Assembly (NCBI GenBank): GCA_035703165.1 | Contig: DASSYR010000004.1 | Coordinates: 1 to 20,974, forward strand | DNA: 20,974 bases | Origin: AWTP1-9 sp035703165 | Lineage (GTDB): Bacteria; Bacteroidota; Bacteroidia; Chitinophagales; Chitinophagaceae | Direction of reading: 5' to 3' | Shown here: positions 1 to 4,902 of the stretch, piece by piece | Layout: each line of letters begins with the position of its first letter | Numbering within the stretch: position 1 is the stretch's first letter | The notes under the pieces: model-generated | Told to the model about the DNA's origin: nothing | What the model saw: only the letters and a program-made list of their open reading frames with translations | Databases searched by the model: none | Translations under genes and position numbers: made by a program

Positions 1-1
1 A

Positions 2-226
2 TCTATCCCGGCAAATATTGCAGAAGGATGTGGGAAAAAATCACAACTGGATTTTGCAAATTTTCTAAATATAGCATTGGGCTCTGCAAATGAAGCTGAA
101 TACTATGTCATTCTTTCAAAAGATTTAAAGTATCTGTCAGCTGATACTTATGAAGAATTATTGAAAATAATTAATGAAGTAAAAGCGATGCTGATAGCTT
201 TGATAAATAAGGTAAGAACCACTTAA
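2..226 (+). CDS. Four-helix-bundle (S23/Avd-like) protein, 3' part
   Basis: This reading frame is open from the left edge of the window to a TAA at 224-226 and encodes about 74 C-terminal residues. It begins with SIPANIAEG, followed by CGKKSQLDF; the IPANIAEG stretch is the hallmark of the four-helix-bundle family first seen as proteins of 23S rRNA intervening sequences and related to the Avd accessory protein of diversity-generating retroelements. The remainder (GSANEAEYYVILSKDLKYL, then a long helix) fits helices 3 and 4. The start lies outside the window. It is in the same direction as argD and 20 bases upstream of it, so it probably sits between argC (or another arg gene) and argD. The molecular role of such orphan genes is not known. 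The family call is confident; any function is not. Confidence 0.85.
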   Translation, partial: SIPANIAEGCGKKSQLDFANFLNIALGSANEAEYYVILSKDLKYLSADTYEELLKIINEVKAMLIALINKVRTT

Positions 227-243
227 AACTTATAACTTAAGAC
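221..243. repeat. Short AT-rich repeat after the four-helix-bundle gene
   Basis: The sequence between the stop of the partial four-helix-bundle gene and argD is built from variants of ACTTAA (ACTTAA, ACTTATAA, ACTTAAGAC). It overlaps the stop codon. It resembles in position, but not in sequence, the repeat that overlaps the stop of the second four-helix-bundle gene near 4867-4889. It may be the right end of an inserted unit whose left end is outside the window. This is a weak call. Confidence 0.3.
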
Positions 244-246
244 ATA

Positions 247-1434
247 ATGAATTTATTCGACGTATATCCGATTAATGAAATCACTATCGTAAAAGCTAAA
301 GGCTCTTATGTGTGGGATGATAAAGGTGAACAGTATTTAGACCTCTATGGTGGTCATGCAGTAATCAGCATTGGTCATACGCATCCTCATTGGGTAAAAC
401 GAATTGAAGAGCAATTAGAAAAGATTGCTTTTTATTCCAATTCCATTCGCATTCCTTTACAACAACAGTTGGCAGAGAAACTGGGTAAAGTTTCCGGTAA
501 AGAAGATTACCAGTTATTTCTTTGTAACAGTGGAGCTGAAGCAAATGAGAATGCGTTGAAGCTGGCTTCGTTTCATAACGGAAGAAAGAAGATTGTTGCG
601 TTCAGTAAATCTTTTCATGGAAGAACATCGTTGGCTGTTTCTGCTACCGATAATAAAAATTATATCGCACCGGTTAATGAAACAGATAATGTAATTTTTC
701 TTCCTTTGAATGATGAACAGGCTTTGGAAGATTGTTTTAAGAAAAACGGTAAAGAGATTTCTTCTGTAATTATTGAAGGCATACAGGGCGTGGGCGGAAT
801 TAATGTGGCAGAGAATTCTTTCCTGCAAAAGATTCGTCAACTCTGTGATGAATATGGCGCTGTTTATATTGCTGACAGTGTTCAGTGCGGTTATGGAAGA
901 AGTGGTAAATTTTTCAGTCATGACTTTGCCGGTGTGAGTGCTGATATTTATACCATGGCCAAAGGAATGGGTAATGGTTTTCCTGTGGCCGGAATTATCA
1001 TTGCTCCTCATATCAGGCCCAAACATTTTCAATTAGGAACCACTTTTGGTGGTAATCATTTGGCTTGTGCCGCTGCTTTGGCAGTCCTGGAAATAATTGA
1101 AGAAGAAAAATTATTAGGCAATGCTGCTACAGTTGGTTTCTACTTAAGAGAAGAGTTAAAAAAGATTTCGCAGCTGAAGAATGTAAGGGGAAGAGGATTG
1201 ATGATTGGTTTTGATGTTCCGGAAGAGTTGAAGGATTTAAAGAAGAATTTACTATTCAATCAAAAGATATTTACGGGTGAGGCAAAACCAAATGTGATTC
1301 GTTTGTTGCCTTCATTGGCATTGCGTAAAAGAGATGCAGAACAATTTATTGAAGCGATTAAAGAAGAAATAATGGCCCCCTCTAACTCTCCCAACGGGGG
1401 AGAAGGACAGAACAAAGAAGCCTTGCAAGATTGA
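247..1434 (+). CDS. argD: Acylornithine aminotransferase (class III, PLP-dependent)
   Basis: A cytoplasmic aminotransferase that makes N-acylornithine from N-acylglutamate semialdehyde with glutamate as amino donor. The 395 residues show the class III fold: NSGAEANE (94-101, phosphate binding), FHGRT (123-127), ADSVQCGYGRSG with Asp210 positioned for the pyridine nitrogen, and TMAKGMGNGFP with Lys239 as the Schiff-base lysine. DSVQCGYGR in place of the usual DEVQTG is, from memory, common in Bacteroidota homologues. The ATG at 247 gives an N-terminus (MNLFDVYPI) fitting the family. The last ~20 residues (from about Ala378) are not family sequence: they come from a GC-rich repeat inserted at 1374-1408, read in the orientation opposite to the other copies. 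The gene ends one base before the longest possible argF' frame. The acyl group (acetyl or succinyl) cannot be read from this gene. Confidence 0.95.
   Translation: MNLFDVYPINEITIVKAKGSYVWDDKGEQYLDLYGGHAVISIGHTHPHWVKRIEEQLEKIAFYSNSIRIPLQQQLAEKLGKVSGKEDYQLFLCNSGAEANENALKLASFHNGRKKIVAFSKSFHGRTSLAVSATDNKNYIAPVNETDNVIFLPLNDEQALEDCFKKNGKEISSVIIEGIQGVGGINVAENSFLQKIRQLCDEYGAVYIADSVQCGYGRSGKFFSHDFAGVSADIYTMAKGMGNGFPVAGIIIAPHIRPKHFQLGTTFGGNHLACAAALAVLEIIEEEKLLGNAATVGFYLREELKKISQLKNVRGRGLMIGFDVPEELKDLKKNLLFNQKIFTGEAKPNVIRLLPSLALRKRDAEQFIEAIKEEIMAPSNSPNGGEGQNKEALQD
1374..1408 (-). repeat. Intragenic GC-rich hairpin repeat, copy R1 (inverted)
   Basis: First of seven related copies. The hairpin is CTCTCCC, loop AAC, GGGGGAG (seven pairs with one G-T). 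Here the C-rich flank precedes the hairpin, so the copy is in the opposite orientation to R2-R7. It is read through in argD as APSNSPNGGEG and forms the C-terminal end of that protein. Confidence 0.8.
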
Positions 1435-1462
1435 TTTGAACAAAAAGAAAAAACGTATAGAG

Positions 1463-2467
1463 TTGAAACACTTCACTTCGGTAAACGACATTATTAGCCT
1501 CTCCTTTGGAGGGGTTGGGGAGGCCGTCAATGCTCTGGTGGAAAAAGCATTGGAGTACAAAGCCAATCCATTTAAGGATAAAACACTCGGTGCAAATAAA
1601 CGCATTGGTTGTTTGTTTCTTAATCCAAGTATGCGTACGAGGCTGAGTACACAAATTGCTGCACAGAACCTGGGAATGGAAGCAATAATCTTCAATGTGG
1701 GAAGTGAGGGCTGGGCACTGGAGTTTGAGGAAGAAGCCATCATGAGTGGTAATACCGTGGAGCATGTAAAAGATGCTGCACCTATCATGGGAAAATATTT
1801 TGACATACTGGCGATAAGAACTTTTCCTTCGTTAAAAAACAGGGAAGATGATTACAGCGAATTGTACATTAAACAGTTTTTAAAGTATGCTGGTATTCCG
1901 GTGGTGAGTTTGGAAAGTGCTACACTGCACCCGTTACAATCATTGGCAGATATTATTACTATAAAGGAGTGTTTGAATTTATCTCCTTCCCCAAAGGGGA
2001 AGGCCGGGAAGGGGCTTAAGATTGTTTTAACATGGGCGCCACACGTAAAGCCTTTGCCGCAATGTGTAGCGAATAGTTTTTCTCAATGGATAAATGCATG
2101 GGGTGAAGCGGATTTTGTTATCACCCACCCGGAAGAATATGAATTGGATGAACAATTCACTAAAGGGGCTACCATCACCCATAACCAGGACGAAGCCTTG
2201 AAAGATGCTGATTTCGTATATGTAAAAAACTGGAGCACCTTTAATGATTACGGTAAAATTTATTGTAATGATCCGGAGTGGATGCTGACCCAGGATAAAT
2301 TAAAGCTGACTAATAACGCTAAAGTGATGCACTGTTTGCCGGTTAGAAGAAATGTAGAGTTGAGTGATGAAATATTGGATAGTGCTAATAGTATCGTTAC
2401 GCAACAAGCAAGTAACAGAGTGTGGGCAGCACAGGCGGTGCTGAGTGAAATTTTGAAAGCTAAATAA
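1463..2467 (+). CDS. argF': N-acylornithine carbamoyltransferase (ArgF' / SOTCase-AOTCase type)
   Basis: Transfers a carbamoyl group to N-acetyl- or N-succinylornithine, giving N-acylcitrulline. Visible are SMRTR (56-60, carbamoyl phosphate site), HPLQSLAD (156-163), TWAPH (190-194) and HCLPVRRN (290-297), the arrangement of Bacteroides SOTCase and Xanthomonas AOTCase, not of ordinary OTCase. I chose the TTG at 1463 because it gives MKHFTSVNDI, matching the family N-terminus, lies behind an A-rich stretch, and gives 334 residues: about the remembered 318 of the B. fragilis enzyme plus two insertions. A TTG at 1436 would add nine Lys-rich residues. Two repeat copies are read through: R2 (residues 11-21) and R3 (174-184). 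Each adds about nine residues against the remembered B. fragilis protein. The acyl-specificity residue (Pro90 in SOTCase, Glu92 in AOTCase) aligns with Val99. Ten bases separate it from argB. Confidence 0.9.
   Translation: MKHFTSVNDIISLSFGGVGEAVNALVEKALEYKANPFKDKTLGANKRIGCLFLNPSMRTRLSTQIAAQNLGMEAIIFNVGSEGWALEFEEEAIMSGNTVEHVKDAAPIMGKYFDILAIRTFPSLKNREDDYSELYIKQFLKYAGIPVVSLESATLHPLQSLADIITIKECLNLSPSPKGKAGKGLKIVLTWAPHVKPLPQCVANSFSQWINAWGEADFVITHPEEYELDEQFTKGATITHNQDEALKDADFVYVKNWSTFNDYGKIYCNDPEWMLTQDKLKLTNNAKVMHCLPVRRNVELSDEILDSANSIVTQQASNRVWAAQAVLSEILKAK
1497..1525 (+). repeat. Intragenic GC-rich hairpin repeat, copy R2
   Basis: Hairpin CCTCTCC, loop TTT, GGAGGGG (seven pairs with one G-T), followed by the G-rich tail TTGGGGAGGCC. 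Read in argF' as SLSFGGVGEA, between FTSVNDI and the first long helix. Confidence 0.8.
1983..2017 (+). repeat. Intragenic GC-rich hairpin repeat, copy R3
   Basis: Perfect eight-pair hairpin CCTTCCCC, loop AAA, GGGGAAGG, followed by CCGGGAAGGGGCTT. Both arms differ from the other copies in matching ways (TT opposite AA), so pairing is retained. Read in argF' as SPSPKGKAGKGL just before the conserved KIVLTWAPH strand. Confidence 0.85.
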
Positions 2468-2477
2468 TGAATGTTAC

Positions 2478-3287
2478 ATGGAGTCATTGTTTGTAATAAA
2501 GGTTGGAGGGAATATCGTTGATGACGAAACAAAGCTTTCTTCATTCTTACAATCATTTGCGCAATTAAAAGGAAGAAAGGTTTTGATTCATGGCGGAGGT
2601 AAAGTGGCGACAAAGATTGGTGATAAGTTGGGTATTGAATCAAAATACGTAGATGGAAGGAGAATAACTGATGCCGAAACAATTGATGTGGTGACGATGG
2701 TGTATGGCGGATTGGTAAATAAAAAGATTGTAGCACAACTCCAGGCCAATGGTTGTAATGCTATTGGTGTTACCGGTGCTGATGCGAATTTGATTCCCGC
2801 AACAAAAAGGCCGGTGAAAGAAGTTGATTATGGTTTTGTGGGAGATGTAAAAAGTTCACAACTGACTGTTGATAGTTGGCAGTTATTATTGAATAATGGG
2901 CTTACGCCTGTTGTTGCTCCATTGACACATGATGGTAAAGGACAAATTTTAAATACCAATGCTGATACTATGGCGCAGGAAGTGGCAAAGTTGCTGAGTA
3001 AGTTTTATGATGTTACGCTTGTTTATTCGTTCGAGAAAGAAGGTGTATTATCAGATATAGATGATGAAAACTCTGTAATAAATAAGTTAAGCTGGGAATA
3101 TTATCAGCAACTTAAAATCCCCCCATCGGGGGGCGGGGGGGCTGCTATATTTGCCGGCATGATTCCTAAGCTGGATAATGCCTTTGCTGCATTGAACAGC
3201 GGTGTAAAAAGAGTAATCATTGGTAAAGCAGAGAATCTTACTGAATTAATAGAAGGTAAATCAGGCACCACGATTATTGAAAGTTGA
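2478..3287 (+). CDS. argB: N-acylglutamate kinase
   Basis: Phosphorylates the gamma-carboxylate of N-acetyl- (or N-acyl-) glutamate with ATP, early in arginine synthesis; amino acid kinase fold, cytoplasmic. Seen are KVGGNIVDD with Lys8, the glycine loop HGGGK (38-42), APLTHDGKGQ (147-156) followed by NTNADT (159-164), and GMIPKLDNA with Lys231 as the conserved C-terminal catalytic lysine. The ATG at 2478 gives the expected start. At 269 residues it is longer than the usual ~257; the excess lies in IPPSGGGGA (214-222), encoded by repeat copy R4 shortly before the Lys231 segment, plus perhaps two residues near 125-138, where the DNA looks like another dispersed repeat. argE begins three bases after its stop, so the genes are surely cotranscribed. 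Confidence 0.95.
   Translation: MESLFVIKVGGNIVDDETKLSSFLQSFAQLKGRKVLIHGGGKVATKIGDKLGIESKYVDGRRITDAETIDVVTMVYGGLVNKKIVAQLQANGCNAIGVTGADANLIPATKRPVKEVDYGFVGDVKSSQLTVDSWQLLLNNGLTPVVAPLTHDGKGQILNTNADTMAQEVAKLLSKFYDVTLVYSFEKEGVLSDIDDENSVINKLSWEYYQQLKIPPSGGGGAAIFAGMIPKLDNAFAALNSGVKRVIIGKAENLTELIEGKSGTTIIES
2855..2886 (+). repeat. AGTTG/CAACTG-type repeat-like stretch within argB
   Basis: This stretch contains ACTGACTGTTGA followed by TAGTTGGCAGTT, encoding SSQLTVDSWQL. It has the look of the short CAACTG/AGTTGGCAG tandem arrays I recall in Bacteroidota genomes, and the peptide does not resemble the usual ArgB sequence at this point. The family membership is pattern recognition only. Confidence 0.35.
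3118..3143 (+). repeat. Intragenic GC-rich hairpin repeat, copy R4
   Basis: Hairpin CCCCCC, loop ATC, GGGGGG (six pairs), then CGGGGGGGCT. The most G-rich copy, with two G runs of six and seven. Read in argB as IPPSGGGGA immediately before IFAGMIPKL. Confidence 0.75.
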
Positions 3288-3290
3288 TGT

Positions 3291-4445
3291 ATGAGTGTAC
3301 AGCAAAACGATATTACAGGAGTTGACAACTCCTCTCCCTTTGGGGGAGATTGGGAGGGGGCGGTCAGTTTGTTAAAAGAACTGATTGCTACTCCGTCTTT
3401 CAGCAAAGAAGAAGACCAGACTGCTGGTATTATTTGCCGGTTTTTGGGAGAAAGAGGAGTTGTCCATTATCGTTCAGGTAACAATGTGTGGGCAAAGAAT
3501 AAATATTTTGATGCAAGCAAACCAACTATCCTGCTTAATTCACATCATGATACAGTAAAGCCTAACAAAGGATATACACTCGACCCATTTTCACCAATAG
3601 AAAAGGATGGAAAATTATTTGGCCTGGGCAGCAATGATGCCGGGGGTTGTTTGGTGAGTTTGATAGTTACTTTCTTATATTATTACAATAAACAGGATTT
3701 AAAGTATAATCTCATCATAGCAGCAACAGCAGAAGAAGAGATTTCAGGTGCAAATGGTATTGAAATGTTATTGAAAGATGAATTCTTTTTATCAGAAACT
3801 GGCCTTGGCAGTGCTTCCCCCTTTGGGGGTCAGGGGGCCTGTGCTATTGTGGGTGAACCAACGCAAATGCAAATGGCAGTTGCTGAAAAAGGGTTGCTGG
3901 TGTTAGATTGTATTGCTCATGGCAAAGCTGGTCATGCGGCCAGAGAGGAAGGAGAGAATGCTTTGTACAAAGCAGTAAAAGATATTCAGTGGATTTCATC
4001 TTATAAATTTTCGAAAGTATCTGATTTGCTCGGGCCGGTAAAAATGAGTGTAACGGTTATTGAAACAGATAATAAACAACATAATGTGGTGCCGGCACAA
4101 TGTAAGTTTGTGATTGACGTACGGGTGAATGAATTATATACTCACGAAGAAATTATCGAAACGATAAAACAGCATATTCAAAGTGAAGTGAATCCAAGAA
4201 GTACCCGGTTACGTTCATCATCTATAGCTCTGGAACATCCATTGGTAAAATCCGGAATTAAGCTGGGAAGAACTTACTATGGTTCACCCACTACATCCGA
4301 TAAAGCATTGATGCCTTTCCCGGCGTTGAAAATGGGTCCCGGCGACAGTGCAAGAAGTCACACCGCAGATGAGTATATTTATGTAAACGAGGTTTATGAA
4401 GGGATTGAGTTGTATATTCAGCTATTAGGTCAACTACTACAATAG
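3291..4445 (+). CDS. argE: M20-family deacylase of the ArgE type (N-acylornithine / N-acylcitrulline deacylase)
   Basis: A cytoplasmic zinc amidohydrolase that removes the acyl group from an arginine precursor. As the neighbouring ArgF' acts on acylated ornithine, N-acylcitrulline is the likely substrate (inference). M20 motifs are NSHHDTVKP (His85, Asp87), GSNDAGG (Asp116, bridging ligand), AEEEISG (Glu148 catalytic, Glu149 ligand), VGEPTQ (187-192) and a late His in GDSARSHTADEY; GKAGHAA (211-217) marks the dimerisation domain. The ATG at 3291 lies three bases after argB. With 384 residues it is longer than the ~355 I expect, because two repeat copies are read through: R5 gives SSPFGGDWEGA (14-24) and R6 gives ASPFGGQGA (175-183), just before the Glu189 strand. 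All catalytic residues remain, so the enzyme is probably active. A four-helix-bundle gene lies downstream. Confidence 0.9.
   Translation: MSVQQNDITGVDNSSPFGGDWEGAVSLLKELIATPSFSKEEDQTAGIICRFLGERGVVHYRSGNNVWAKNKYFDASKPTILLNSHHDTVKPNKGYTLDPFSPIEKDGKLFGLGSNDAGGCLVSLIVTFLYYYNKQDLKYNLIIAATAEEEISGANGIEMLLKDEFFLSETGLGSASPFGGQGACAIVGEPTQMQMAVAEKGLLVLDCIAHGKAGHAAREEGENALYKAVKDIQWISSYKFSKVSDLLGPVKMSVTVIETDNKQHNVVPAQCKFVIDVRVNELYTHEEIIETIKQHIQSEVNPRSTRLRSSSIALEHPLVKSGIKLGRTYYGSPTTSDKALMPFPALKMGPGDSARSHTADEYIYVNEVYEGIELYIQLLGQLLQ
3328..3361 (+). repeat. Intragenic GC-rich hairpin repeat, copy R5
   Basis: Hairpin CTCTCCC, loop TTT, GGGGGAG (seven pairs, one G-T), then ATTGGGAGGGGGC. A good representative of the family. 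Read in argE as SSPFGGDWEGA near the N-terminus, ahead of VSLLKELIATPSFS. Confidence 0.85.
3813..3840 (+). repeat. Intragenic GC-rich hairpin repeat, copy R6
   Basis: Hairpin CCCCC, loop TTT, GGGGG (five pairs), then TCAGGGGGCCT. Second copy in argE and in the same reading frame as R2 and R5, giving ASPFGGQGA before AIVGEPTQM. Confidence 0.8.
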
Positions 4446-4451
4446 TTTACC

Positions 4452-4474
4452 GGTTACACGTTTCCAGTTGCAGG
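4452..4474 (+). repeat. Left inverted repeat flanking the four-helix-bundle gene
   Basis: Read left to right: GGTTAC, two bases, GTTTC, six bases, CAGG. The same spaced pattern occurs on the opposite strand at 4867-4889. It starts seven bases after the argE stop codon and ends 14 bases before the ATG at 4489. Confidence 0.55.
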
Positions 4475-4488
4475 TTAAACCAAAGCGT

Positions 4489-4878
4489 ATGAAAAGTTAC
4501 AAAGACCTTGAAATATACACAGAGTCAAAAAGACTTGCTGTCGAGATTCACAAAATGACAATGTCTTTGCCTAAGTTTGAATTGTTTGAAGGAGGGGAGC
4601 AGGTGAGACGTTCTGCTAAGTCGGTAACTGCTATGATAGTAGAAGGTTATGGGCGCAGAAGATATAAGGCCGATTTTATTAAGTATCTTGTTTATAGTCA
4701 TGCTGAAACCGATGAAACAATTCTACATCTTGATTTTTTGTTTGAAACCGGCTCGCTAAAAGACGAGGTTTTGTATAAAAGACTTAGAAATGAGTATGAT
4801 ACAGTAAGTAAAAAAATAAATAAATATATCCAATGGGTTGAGGAAAACTGGAACAAATTCCCAAACCCTGAAACCTGA
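4489..4878 (+). CDS. Four-helix-bundle (S23/Avd-like) protein
   Basis: A 129-residue, all-helical, probably cytoplasmic protein. MKSYKDLEIYTESKRLAVEI is the typical first helix; LFEGGEQVRRSAKSV, then AMIVEGYGRRR, is the subfamily signature, and the YSHAETDETILHLDFLF segment fits helix 3. Homologues are known from 23S rRNA intervening sequences, as accessory proteins of diversity-generating retroelements, and as orphan genes of unknown function; this is an orphan. I chose the ATG at 4489 because it starts the canonical MKSYKDL; a TTG at 4468 would add seven residues out of the flanking repeat. The last residues (PNPET) and the stop lie within the right inverted repeat. It interrupts an otherwise pure arginine gene order, 43 bases after argE and 24 before argH, and does not look like an arginine enzyme. 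No reverse transcriptase or rRNA gene is nearby. Confidence 0.85.
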   Translation: MKSYKDLEIYTESKRLAVEIHKMTMSLPKFELFEGGEQVRRSAKSVTAMIVEGYGRRRYKADFIKYLVYSHAETDETILHLDFLFETGSLKDEVLYKRLRNEYDTVSKKINKYIQWVEENWNKFPNPET

Positions 4879-4889
4879 AACTGGTAACC
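4867..4889 (-). repeat. Right inverted repeat flanking the four-helix-bundle gene
   Basis: On the minus strand it reads GGTTAC, two bases, GTTTC, six bases, CAGG, matching the left copy at 4452-4474. It overlaps the end of the coding region: the TGA at 4876-4878 is within it. On the plus strand it is a small array of CCTGAAAC-like units continuing to 4895. Confidence 0.55.
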
Positions 4890-4902
4890 TGAAACAATAA
4901 TT

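Noticed and set aside
1312..1806. Two overlapping minus-strand frames opposite argD/argF'
   Set aside because: They are antisense shadows kept open by stop-free repeats R1 and R2; no family features.
3110..3145. Possible G-quadruplex in copy R4
   Set aside because: Only two long G runs are present; a simple hairpin explains the sequence better, and the other copies lack four tracts of three G.
3104..3406. Minus-strand open frame over the argB/argE junction with APSQSPPKGEE
   Set aside because: It is the antisense reading of repeats R4 and R5 and shows only that the repeats are open on both strands.
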